This document shows, piece after piece, positions 7,814-15,663 of a stretch of DNA of 64,000 nt. The notes below the pieces were generated by a model. It saw only the letters and a list, made by a program, of their open reading frames with translations, was not told the DNA's origin and did not search any database. Within the stretch, counting starts at the first letter, position 1. Every line of letters begins with the position of its first letter. A program made the position numbers and the translations under genes. Source of the stretch: DATMBF01 sp035559595 (lineage in GTDB: Bacteria > Bacteroidota > Ignavibacteria > UBA10030); contig DATMBF010000034.1 in assembly GCA_035559595.1 (NCBI GenBank), forward strand, positions 1 through 64,000, read 5' to 3'.

Positions 7814-9085
7814 CTACCGCTTCACAATACTCTTAAATCGATCCTCTTTTGTCACTCCACCCCGATAATTCAGTCGGGAAAGATAATTCATCACGCTCGT
7901 ATGGCGCTTTTTGAAATCGAGTTTGGCAAATGGATTCTCGAACTCGATATTCGGATTGGTCGCCACCGCAACCTGAATTCTTTGTACCATGTTCGGCACG
8001 GCTGTCGGGGTGTAGCCGGCACGCACGAGCAAGAGCGCCGCACCACGATCTGATTCCTCCTCATACCCCTGCAGTCTTGGCTTCATCACAGTTTCATAGG
8101 CCTCGATAGCGTAATCTTCCAACTCCGCAACCACCGTATCCTCTTCTGCGCCAATCTCTTCCTCTAATTCCCCAAACACCTCGTCGGCGCGGATTTGCGG
8201 TCGCCGATGCTCGACCTCGCGCAACCCATGCCGGGCAACGATATGCACGATTTCATGGGCAATGACTGCTGCCAGATCCGCCTCGTTCTGGCAGAGGCCC
8301 AACATTCCTTCGGTGATAAAAACGTAGCCGCCGGGAATCGCAAACGCATTCGGCTGAGCATCCCTGATCACCAACACTTTGAATTGTGTGTCGTAGAAGC
8401 CCGAGTAGTGAACGACGTATGCTGCAATCAAGTTGAGATATTTGACAAGCTCCGGGTCTTCCACCAAACCTTTTGATGCAACTCGTGCGGCGATCCCAGC
8501 GCCAATTCCCTGCTCGGAGATGGTGAAATCATAGGGGCTTTCCACCGGTGGCTCGTCTTTTGCACCGGGTCGCTTCGCCGGAGAGACGAACTTTGTTTTC
8601 GGGATCTCGGCGATGAACCGCTGGTATTCGTCGGGAGTAAACGTTACATCCTGCTTCCGGAGGAACTCATCGACGTCCGCCGACGTCGTTCGGCCGTATC
8701 TGAGGGCGAATCCACGGATCGCCGCAGCCACAGCAGCGGGCGAGGCTTTCGCCGAAGTGAGGGCCAGTTGAGCCCCGCTGAGCGACCCGCTTGCCACAGA
8801 TTTGCCGAGGCAATTCTTGGAAATCCATGCGTCTCTCCGCCGGAAATCGTCACCGAGGGACTTCACAACAGCGGGGTCGGCAATCACGATTCGTGCCCAG
8901 CCGGATTCCTGTTTCACAATCTCCAATGCAACACCTTTCGGCAGAACGGAGATGAGCTCGAAGTAATTCCCCGGCCCTTTGCGCACATCATTCTTTGCGC
9001 GTTGAGTGTACTCCTTGGTTTGACCGAATGCACAGACAAGGAGAAGTTGAGAGAAGGTGAGAAGACAAACGAGAGATCGAGCCAT
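7814..9085 (-). CDS. exported M48-family zinc metalloprotease with N-terminal SH3b domain
   Basis: 423 residues from the ATG at 9085, chosen because it begins a clean signal peptide (MARSLVCLLTFSQLLLVCAFG) and lies 12 bases after the upstream stop; a longer frame from 9130 would add 15 residues overlapping that gene. An SH3b domain (about 25-105, with VRKGPGNYFELI and GWARIV) comes first. The protease domain has the zinc motif HEIVH (His277, Glu278, His281) and the expected third ligand in EEESDRGAALLL near 345. M48 proteins such as BepA/YfgC act in the periplasm on misfolded outer-membrane proteins; the SH3b part may bind the cell wall. It is the last gene of the minus-strand envelope series. 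Confidence 0.9.
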   Translation of the reverse strand: MARSLVCLLTFSQLLLVCAFGQTKEYTQRAKNDVRKGPGNYFELISVLPKGVALEIVKQESGWARIVIADPAVVKSLGDDFRRRDAWISKNCLGKSVASGSLSGAQLALTSAKASPAAVAAAIRGFALRYGRTTSADVDEFLRKQDVTFTPDEYQRFIAEIPKTKFVSPAKRPGAKDEPPVESPYDFTISEQGIGAGIAARVASKGLVEDPELVKYLNLIAAYVVHYSGFYDTQFKVLVIRDAQPNAFAIPGGYVFITEGMLGLCQNEADLAAVIAHEIVHIVARHGLREVEHRRPQIRADEVFGELEEEIGAEEDTVVAELEDYAIEAYETVMKPRLQGYEEESDRGAALLLVRAGYTPTAVPNMVQRIQVAVATNPNIEFENPFAKLDFKKRHTSVMNYLSRLNYRGGVTKEDRFKSIVKR

Positions 9086-9096
9086 GGGAGATTGTC

Positions 9097-11259
9097 CTAT
9101 TTTGAATCGAGAGTTGTAATTCCGTCCCATTCCATAGGAGGCGGCGTGGCAAGGTAATGCTGTGACCGCTTCACGTACAAATGAGCCGGGCCATCGTTCG
9201 GTTTCTTCTGCAAAATGGTCTGAAAGGTCCGAAGCGCCCCTTCGAACTTTCGTTCGCGATAGTACGCAAGCCCTTCCTCAAATAACCGAATGGTCGAAAT
9301 CGTCTCGCGGGGCACTTCCTCATTCTTTCCTACGAGTTCGTAAACCTTCACCGCCTCTTTCTTTCCCTTTACGCGAAGGGCGTCAAGTTCGCGAACCACA
9401 AAGAGATCGGCAACGTACCGGTACGTAAACTCGCTGATGAGGATGTTTGTCCCGTAGACTTTGTTCACCCCTTCGAGCCGCGACGCCAGATTCACCGTAT
9501 CGCCGATTGCCGTATAGTCAAGCCTCCGCTGCGAGCCGATGTTCCCCACAACCATAAGTCCCGAGTTGATACCGATTCGCGTTTCGAGATTGGGGAATCG
9601 GTCGAGCTTCGCCGCCCATTGTTCACGAAGGACATTTTGAACCTCCACAGCGGCGTTGCAGGCCAGGATCGCATGGCGCTCCGTTGCCACCGGGGCTCCG
9701 AAGATCGCCATGATCGCATCTCCCAAATACTTGTCGAGCATTCCTTCGTTCTTGAGAACAACATCGCTTGCAATAGAGAAATATTCGTTGAGAAGCGTCA
9801 CAAGGTCGCGTGGTTTCAATTGCTCGCTAATCGTTGTAAAGTCTTTCAGATCGGAAAAGAAGGCAGTGCCGGTGATTTCCTTCCCCCCTAACTCCACTGC
9901 TTCGCTCTGGTCGACGATCTCCCTCACAACGGCAGGACTGAGGTATCTGTTGAAGACCGCACGAAGTTGTCGACGCGCCCTCCCTTCGGTCTGATAACTG
10001 ACGATGCCGGCGGTGCTGAACGTTGCAACGATTGCGGCCAGGGGCGCAATAACGTCGAGCCAAACGGTGAACGTGTCGAAGAGGAGCAAACTTGCGGCGA
10101 CCCAAACAGCGCCGGCGGCAAGGGTCACAAGAATGATGTCGCGAATCTTCTGGAAGACAACAAAGAGTAAAGCAATGAGCAAACTCAGGACGACAACAGC
10201 GGTTAAGGCAACCCAGACAGGCGATCGAACAATAAAGTGTTTGTTCAAGAGATTACTGACCAACGTGGCCGAGATTTCCATTCCGGGATACGGTTCGTAA
10301 ACCGTAAACGGTGTTGGTTTCGAATCGAAGAGACCTGCTGCAGAAGCCCCGACGAAGACGTATTTCCCCCGAAATGTTTCGGAGGGCACAAGCGGTTTCA
10401 CACCACGCTCCTCTTCGATTGCCGACTGGACGAGCGCCGCAATCGAGTAATAGCGGAAACTCCCGTTAGGCCCACCTCTGCCGTACCATGACAGGAGAAA
10501 CTGTCCGTCTCTGGCAAGCGGAATAACGAGGTCTCCCGCTTTGACCGACCTGTCCGGCAAGAGTTCAATGGTTTTAACATTCTCGGCCGCAAGATAAGCC
10601 GCCATCCCAAGCTGCGGAATCGTGTGCTCACCAAACCGGAACAGGAGCGGCATGCGTCGGCAGATTCCATCCTGAGGGTCTTCACGGAAATTTGCAACTC
10701 CTGCACCCTTGATCACTCCTTGAAACAGAGGGATCGGAAGAAGAGCGGAAGCGTAGGTCGGGGGATTCACATCTCCTTGGTATATAACGTTGAACCCGGG
10801 CCGTAGTTCGTAAGGATTCGATTCACTGAGGAGATCTTCTTCATGGAGCAGCTGACATGCCAAGATCACGTTGCCTGCTTTTCGAAGGGCCTCGGCAAAT
10901 GCCCCGTCGGTCTGCTCGGCGTCGGTGGTAAGTCGGTCGATATCCGGCTCAGTGAAGAGCACGTCAAAGGTCACGACCTTGGCCCCGCCGCGATGCAGGT
11001 AATTCACAAGCGCAGCATAGATATCTCGAGGCCATTTCCAGACGATGTTGTTGCGCTTGAACTCGCGCAAACTCTTTTCGTCGATGGCAACGAGCACAAC
11101 GTTGGTGTCAGCAAGTTCGGGTTTGGCAAACTGCCGAAAACGAAGGTCGAGAGTCTTAAGCTCAAGCGGTTCGAGAACACCGAGAATATAGAGACCCGAA
11201 ATAGCCGCGGCACAACCAGCTGCAAGGACGAGGAATATGAATTTGTTTTTCTTCACCAA
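9097..11259 (-). CDS. CHASE2-domain class III adenylate/guanylate cyclase
   Basis: 720 residues. An N-terminal membrane anchor is followed by a CHASE2 sensor outside the membrane (about 30-330, with TFDVLFTEPD and KYVFVGASAAGLFD), three closely spaced membrane helices (about 335-420) and a class III cyclase domain (about 450-640). The metal-binding segment is FFSDLKDFT (near 468) and the second is GDAIMAIFGAP (near 512). AIGDTVNLASRLEG is also present. A TPR-like tail follows (about 660-710). The product would be cAMP or cGMP in response to a periplasmic signal. The start is TTG at 11259 or GTG at 11256; no ATG fits. It lies between the LPP20-like genes and the M48 protease on the same strand. 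Confidence 0.92.
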   Translation of the reverse strand: MVKKNKFIFLVLAAGCAAAISGLYILGVLEPLELKTLDLRFRQFAKPELADTNVVLVAIDEKSLREFKRNNIVWKWPRDIYAALVNYLHRGGAKVVTFDVLFTEPDIDRLTTDAEQTDGAFAEALRKAGNVILACQLLHEEDLLSESNPYELRPGFNVIYQGDVNPPTYASALLPIPLFQGVIKGAGVANFREDPQDGICRRMPLLFRFGEHTIPQLGMAAYLAAENVKTIELLPDRSVKAGDLVIPLARDGQFLLSWYGRGGPNGSFRYYSIAALVQSAIEEERGVKPLVPSETFRGKYVFVGASAAGLFDSKPTPFTVYEPYPGMEISATLVSNLLNKHFIVRSPVWVALTAVVVLSLLIALLFVVFQKIRDIILVTLAAGAVWVAASLLLFDTFTVWLDVIAPLAAIVATFSTAGIVSYQTEGRARRQLRAVFNRYLSPAVVREIVDQSEAVELGGKEITGTAFFSDLKDFTTISEQLKPRDLVTLLNEYFSIASDVVLKNEGMLDKYLGDAIMAIFGAPVATERHAILACNAAVEVQNVLREQWAAKLDRFPNLETRIGINSGLMVVGNIGSQRRLDYTAIGDTVNLASRLEGVNKVYGTNILISEFTYRYVADLFVVRELDALRVKGKKEAVKVYELVGKNEEVPRETISTIRLFEEGLAYYRERKFEGALRTFQTILQKKPNDGPAHLYVKRSQHYLATPPPMEWDGITTLDSK

Positions 11260-11309
11260 TGTGGAACTCGCTCATGGCTGTCACGCAACTTGCATGAGCC
11301 ACTCATTCT

Positions 11310-12053
11310 TTACCTTCGCATCCGTGCCAGCACATAGTAAAGCGAACTTTGCGGATCCTTCCACCGTGCGGCAATCTGAATATTGGAAAGCGTTACTTGA
11401 AGCTGTTCGTCACGGATTTCCTGCCCCTGCTCCCCCATCTTTTGCAGTGCCTTCACATCCGAAACCACCGCTCTCCCAAGATTCCTTCGTGCGAGGCGCT
11501 CGGCTTCCGTCCACGAACTTTTTTCGAAATAATACTCAGGCGCGGAACCGACGCCATAGTAGTACTCACGTGACGCGGGAAGTGATTCGACCCAATCGGG
11601 CTTCGACTGCTTCTTAACCACCCTCATGGAGCGAATCGTTTCCTTCGAGCATGATCCGTCGCTCAGGAGCACAATGACAATGTTCTTCGAAACATAGCTA
11701 TCAAGAATGTTCAACGTGCGTCCGGAGAGAATCAGCGATGTGTCGAATTCCTCGCGGAAGTTCGAACCCATCCAGTATGTTCCGACTTCCGTAGCCCAGA
11801 ATGCTTGTCCCCCCATCAGGGTTGTCTTTTTCATTCGGGCATAGATCTCGGCACCATTGCGAGCCGCCTCGACAATCGCCGAGTCACGGTAGATGGAGGG
11901 ATTCGCATAGCCGACAACAGAATGGCAGAGAAGCTCTCCCTGTTGGAAGAACCATGCGGGATACTGAGAAAAACAAATCCCCTTCCCCACAAGCATCGCC
12001 AGGACAACCAGTGACATCGTGGAGAAGGGTGATTTCAAACGAAGGGAATGCAT
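11310..12053 (-). CDS. exported LPP20-like protein
   Basis: 247 residues, exported: an N-terminal hydrophobic segment (about 12-29) ends near CFSQYPAWF. An internal Met at residue 13 is an alternative start. The core YANPSIYRDSAIVEAARNGAEIYAR resembles the LPP20 pattern, in which a W-x-x-G or GYA stretch is followed by a helix rich in A-x-x-x-A-R. A second repeat of the theme occurs at YYGVGSAPEYY...SWTEAERLARRNLGRA (about 165-205). It starts 5 bases after the stop of the LPP20 lipoprotein, so it is almost certainly cotranscribed with it. No catalytic motif; function unknown. Confidence 0.75.
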   Translation of the reverse strand: MHSLRLKSPFSTMSLVVLAMLVGKGICFSQYPAWFFQQGELLCHSVVGYANPSIYRDSAIVEAARNGAEIYARMKKTTLMGGQAFWATEVGTYWMGSNFREEFDTSLILSGRTLNILDSYVSKNIVIVLLSDGSCSKETIRSMRVVKKQSKPDWVESLPASREYYYGVGSAPEYYFEKSSWTEAERLARRNLGRAVVSDVKALQKMGEQGQEIRDEQLQVTLSNIQIAARWKDPQSSLYYVLARMRR

Positions 12054-12058
12054 TCAGC

Positions 12059-12634
12059 TTATTGGTTCTGTTGCTTCTTCCACTCGTCGTATTTCTTTGT
12101 CTCCTCGTCCAGCTCCTTGAACACCTGGGACTCGCGGAACTTGGTGTACATTCTTTCGTTCTGCTTGATCTGCTGCATCAATGCTTCATTCGCGGCGCCG
12201 ACCGGATATTCCACGAGAACATACGCACGCCACATATTGCCGTCACGCAATTGTTTCTGCTTGCTCACACGGCTGCCGGAGAGACTTGTGGAAACGACGG
12301 TCTTGGTGGCCTGCGTGAAGGAAGAGAGGATCTGTGCATCTGCCCCCGCTCCGGTCTCTTCTTCAAAGCGCTTTTGGAGGGCATTGATTTTCACTTCGAC
12401 TTGTCGCCCGATCTCAGCACGAGCAGCGGTAATCGCTTTGTCGAAAGCGAGCTGAAGGTCTTGTGAAGTCGCCGTGTTCACGGCAAAGAGATAGTTAGGA
12501 TCGCGCGGGACATTGAGATACCAATCGGGAATATCTCCCGTTTCCGCCGACTGCATGGTTTTCGCTCCGCCGCCGCAACCAACGAGCAGCATCGCTGCGA
12601 GCGAAAGAAACATGAGAGTCTGAATCTGACGCAT
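12059..12634 (-). CDS. LPP20-family outer-membrane lipoprotein
   Basis: 191 residues from the ATG at 12634, which has GGAGG upstream and begins a textbook lipoprotein signal (LAAMLLVGC followed by GGG). The mature part contains PDWYLNVPRDPNYLFAVNTATS and then AFDKAITAARAEIGRQVEVK, the signature of LPP20 proteins (a P-x-W-x-x-x-P start and an Ala-rich helix). A Glu/Lys-rich C-terminus ends the protein. LPP20 members are outer-membrane lipoproteins or secreted proteins of unclear role, often next to LpoB and COG3014 genes as here. A 45-residue upstream extension in the frame has no support. Confidence 0.85.
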   Translation of the reverse strand: MRQIQTLMFLSLAAMLLVGCGGGAKTMQSAETGDIPDWYLNVPRDPNYLFAVNTATSQDLQLAFDKAITAARAEIGRQVEVKINALQKRFEEETGAGADAQILSSFTQATKTVVSTSLSGSRVSKQKQLRDGNMWRAYVLVEYPVGAANEALMQQIKQNERMYTKFRESQVFKELDEETKKYDEWKKQQNQ

Positions 12635-12683
12635 AACGACCTCCGTTATATGAGTGAAAGAATGATGAATTAGAATAGTGATC

Positions 12684-13709
12684 TTATGTACCGAATAACC
12701 CTTGTGCAACCGCCGCGGCGGCGCTTTCGAGCTGTTTCGATGCCTCGAATTGCGCCCGTTTCTTCGCACCCTCGATCGAGAGTTGACCCGAACGACCCTT
12801 CTTCACTTCCGCCGCAAGAACATTCCCCGATTCCTGATCAACGGCCTGGATGGACACTTGCCAGGGGCAGTAATACCAATCATCGACTGCTTCTTTCGCC
12901 GGATCCATCGAGAACTCGAGAACGATGACCACATCAAGCTTCGCTCTATTCCGCTCCGTCACGCGACGAACCGTGATCCCCCGGTTTGCCAGATGTTTGG
13001 AAATGTCGTCGACGAGTTTCGCCACGTTCTCTCCTTTCCCCTCGATCCCAATCATGAAATCCTGTTTCAGGAACCGGTCGATCGCCGCCATTTCTTTTTC
13101 GAACGTGAACGCAGTCTTCAACGTCTTGCCCGTCACAACCCGATGATCGGAATTCAGTTCGCGCTGCGTGTTCAAGAGATTCTTCTTTCGGACCATCAGA
13201 CGCATCTTTGCCAAACGATCCTCCGTCTTCCCAAGCTCATCGTTGAGCGTCGTGATATCGTCATCGATTTCGCGAATCCGTTCACTCAGAATCGTTGCCG
13301 CCTTTTCACGTTCCAGCACCGCCAAGGCATAGTACGTCTTCCCAGAAGGTTCCTGCCACACGTCTGCGATCTCAGTGCCTTCCAGGGTTTTCGTCAACCC
13401 GATGTCAACTTTCGCGACGGCACGTTCGGTGAGTTCGCCCGTCGTCGAGCCACTTTTGCTCTGGAGATCTTCCTGTCGAGTCACGCGAATCGATGATTTG
13501 ATATCCACGCGAAACACGCGGCCGATGTTCGCTCTCGCCTGACTCTCCGCTGCTTCACGCGTTGAGCCGCTTCCCACTCCGACAATGAATTGGCCGTCCG
13601 GGTAAGCGCGGCTTTTGCCACCGATCCATTCGGGCCGTTGGGCAAGAGCCGTGTGAGCAATCATCACGAGAGCCAGTGCGCTGAATCGAATTCTCATATT
13701 AATTGACAT
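12684..13709 (-). CDS. secreted LPP20-domain protein
   Basis: 341 residues with a cleavable signal peptide (IRFSALALVMIAHTALAQ). The next segment, RPEWIGGKSRAYPDGQFIVGVGSG, then STREAAESQARANIGRVF, is the LPP20 domain. A coiled helical part (about 145-190) and a C-terminal domain (about 220-335, containing KLVDDISKHLANRGI and ending EASKQLESAAAAVAQGLFG) follow. The first ATG (13709) overlaps the upstream stop by 11 bases; the internal ATG at 13697 would give a better signal peptide and is equally possible. Part of the LpoB/COG3014/LPP20 gene series; function unknown. Confidence 0.82.
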   Translation of the reverse strand: MSINMRIRFSALALVMIAHTALAQRPEWIGGKSRAYPDGQFIVGVGSGSTREAAESQARANIGRVFRVDIKSSIRVTRQEDLQSKSGSTTGELTERAVAKVDIGLTKTLEGTEIADVWQEPSGKTYYALAVLEREKAATILSERIREIDDDITTLNDELGKTEDRLAKMRLMVRKKNLLNTQRELNSDHRVVTGKTLKTAFTFEKEMAAIDRFLKQDFMIGIEGKGENVAKLVDDISKHLANRGITVRRVTERNRAKLDVVIVLEFSMDPAKEAVDDWYYCPWQVSIQAVDQESGNVLAAEVKKGRSGQLSIEGAKKRAQFEASKQLESAAAAVAQGLFGT

Positions 13710-15018
13710 CAGGAATTACCTTGAACAGAATCTGGTTTTGTCGAATGGTTACAGATTCCTCTGCAAGCCGGCGCCCATCCTCCGCCACAACGGCCAACCG
13801 ATAAGTTCCGACCGGAAGATCTACACGCGCAATCTGAATCTTGTCCGGTAGCGTTCTCCACGTTCGCACATCCGCTTGCTCGGATGCCGTATAAGCAATA
13901 TCGACCAACGAACTGAAAAGTAGGTTGGCTGCCTTGTCGGACTGTTTCTTCTTGTATTCCTCTTTGGCCTTCTCTGCCGCGAGGAATTTCAACAATGCAC
14001 GACCTCCGGACTTGAGGTACAACAATGTCAAACGATCATCAAGAGCCTTTTCCGCAATACGCGTAACATCCTGAGCAACTTCAGTGGGAACTTCCACTGG
14101 ACTGGTGCTCGTCGCTTGGACTACATATCGCCTGGGAGACCGCTCGCGCGACTTGAACTTCGGCAACGCGATCTTGAACGTATGTACCGTCCCTGCTGTA
14201 TCTGGAATCGAAACCTGAAGACTGATTTCTTCCTTGATCGGGCCCTTTCCCGAGTGAATGATGACGACAACGCTTCCCTGCTTCTGCGAGAGCGGAATAA
14301 AGCGCCTTCCGAACAGACGCTCAAACTCTTCCTTTTCATCGGTAAACCGGAGAGCATCTGCCGTTCTGAGAAGATCGTTCTTCAGAAAACTCGGTGCCAC
14401 TGTTTTGAAAAGTCGCTCATACTCCCGATATGCCTCAAAAGCTTTTCGATACGCAATAAATGCGTCATTGATCTCTCCTTCCGCTTCGTAGAGAAGTCCA
14501 ATGATGTACCGAATAAACGCATCTTCCTTGTAAGCATTCTTTCCCTCGTATGCGCGGGAGTACTGGTTGAGCTTGACATCCACTTTCCGCGCTTCGACGA
14601 GCGCGGCCTCATAGTTGCCCATCTCAGCAAAGTTCAGGGCAAGGAAAAGATTGACGAAAACTTTTTCGAAGTCCTCTCCTTCATAGGGAAGGAGATTATC
14701 ATTGGTGAGAAGCGCAGCTGCCTCTGTGCTCACGCTTTTCGTGTAGAGCTCTTCCATCCGCTTCTCAGCCTGAAAGAAGTGTCGATTGCTTCTCTCAAAA
14801 TCCTCGGCATAATGACTGAGTAATCCGGATTCAAGATTATAGAGCACCTCGCTCTTTCCTTCATATTCTTTCCGGTTGCGTTCGAGCGATGCCACTGCAC
14901 CGGCAAAGTCGCCCCGATATGCCTTGGACTCGATCTCCTGATAAACCGCCACACTGACACCACAGGCCAAGAGCCCGAAGGCAAGAAGGAGTGCGTATGA
15001 CGATCGTAATGAGAACAT
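13699..15018 (-). CDS. COG3014-like TPR lipoprotein
   Basis: 439 residues. The start has a lipobox-like signal (LLLAFGLLAC, Cys near 19). Helical repeat units run from about 30 to 230 (FAGAVASLERNRKEYEGK, FLALNFAEMGNYEAALVEARKVD, YIIGLLYEAEGEINDAFIAYRKAFEAY), in TPR style. A beta-rich C-terminal half contains GSVVVIIHSGKGPIKEE and a conserved tail with LPVGTYRLAVVA. This arrangement matches COG3014 proteins, which sit beside LpoB in many Gram-negatives. It starts 4 bases after the lpoB stop and overlaps the following gene. Exact role unknown; likely an envelope scaffold or adaptor. Confidence 0.8.
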   Translation of the reverse strand: MFSLRSSYALLLAFGLLACGVSVAVYQEIESKAYRGDFAGAVASLERNRKEYEGKSEVLYNLESGLLSHYAEDFERSNRHFFQAEKRMEELYTKSVSTEAAALLTNDNLLPYEGEDFEKVFVNLFLALNFAEMGNYEAALVEARKVDVKLNQYSRAYEGKNAYKEDAFIRYIIGLLYEAEGEINDAFIAYRKAFEAYREYERLFKTVAPSFLKNDLLRTADALRFTDEKEEFERLFGRRFIPLSQKQGSVVVIIHSGKGPIKEEISLQVSIPDTAGTVHTFKIALPKFKSRERSPRRYVVQATSTSPVEVPTEVAQDVTRIAEKALDDRLTLLYLKSGGRALLKFLAAEKAKEEYKKKQSDKAANLLFSSLVDIAYTASEQADVRTWRTLPDKIQIARVDLPVGTYRLAVVAEDGRRLAEESVTIRQNQILFKVIPDVN

Positions 15019-15022
15019 GTGA

Positions 15023-15616
15023 TTAGAGCTTATACCTGTCCTGAGAAATCATCTTCTTAATCTTCTTCTCTCCGATCCACACTTTCTTGTTCGTTTCGAT
15101 ATTGACCAACTCGAGATTTGTCTGATAAAATTTCACTTTTTGACCACCTTCCTGATCGATAATCGATGTAATCGTTCCGATCAGCATGAAATCGGCGCCG
15201 GTTTCCTGCCCGGGCGCTTTGGCCGTTTCCTCAGAGGCATGCTTGGCTTGTTCTTTGCGCTCGGTGCGAACCTGCTCGCGCTCGTCGGCACTGGCAACAA
15301 ATTCCACTTTGCCGGAATTCAGCAAAGCCCGCTCAAGATTCTTGATGAAGGTCTTCGTCTCAATGTGCTCATGAGAGCGATTGAGGACTCTTCCGACAAT
15401 GACCGTGGGTTTCTTGCTGTTTGCCTCCACATAGTCTTCAAGCCAGGGTTGGCCCAGAACATCGCGGATCATCTCATCGGCGACCAGGCGGGAATCCGTA
15501 TCATTCCAATCACCACTTAAGTCGGTGGTGGTGTCTTCACTGATGCGGGAGACCTGTTTTGACGGGCCACAGCCGACAAGCAACAGGATAAAGAGAAATG
15601 CCAACAAATGTTTCAT
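15023..15616 (-). CDS. lpoB: LpoB-like lipoprotein (penicillin-binding-protein activator family)
   Basis: 197 residues with a lipobox (LLLVGC, Cys near 16) and a good Shine-Dalgarno sequence (GAGAGGTGAG) before the ATG at 15616. The mature part has the LpoB-family features: DLSGDWNDTDSRLVADEMIRDVL, KPTVIVGRVLNRSHEHI, a helix LERALLNSGKVEFVAS, then GADFMLIGTITSI and the terminal NKKVWIGEKKIKK. In E. coli LpoB is an outer-membrane lipoprotein that activates PBP1B; homologues in other phyla are only presumed to do so, and no penicillin-binding protein gene is in this window. The gene is bound into the LPP20/COG3014 series. Confidence 0.88.
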   Translation of the reverse strand: MKHLLAFLFILLLVGCGPSKQVSRISEDTTTDLSGDWNDTDSRLVADEMIRDVLGQPWLEDYVEANSKKPTVIVGRVLNRSHEHIETKTFIKNLERALLNSGKVEFVASADEREQVRTERKEQAKHASEETAKAPGQETGADFMLIGTITSIIDQEGGQKVKFYQTNLELVNIETNKKVWIGEKKIKKMISQDRYKL

Positions 15617-15663
15617 AACTCACCTCTCCAATGCAGTTTGTTCGAAATGAGCCTTCCTTGCGT

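Noticed and set aside
12634..12769. A 45-codon N-terminal extension of the LPP20 lipoprotein.
   Set aside because: It lies in the preceding gene, is basic and unlike an export signal, while the internal ATG has a strong Shine-Dalgarno and lipobox.
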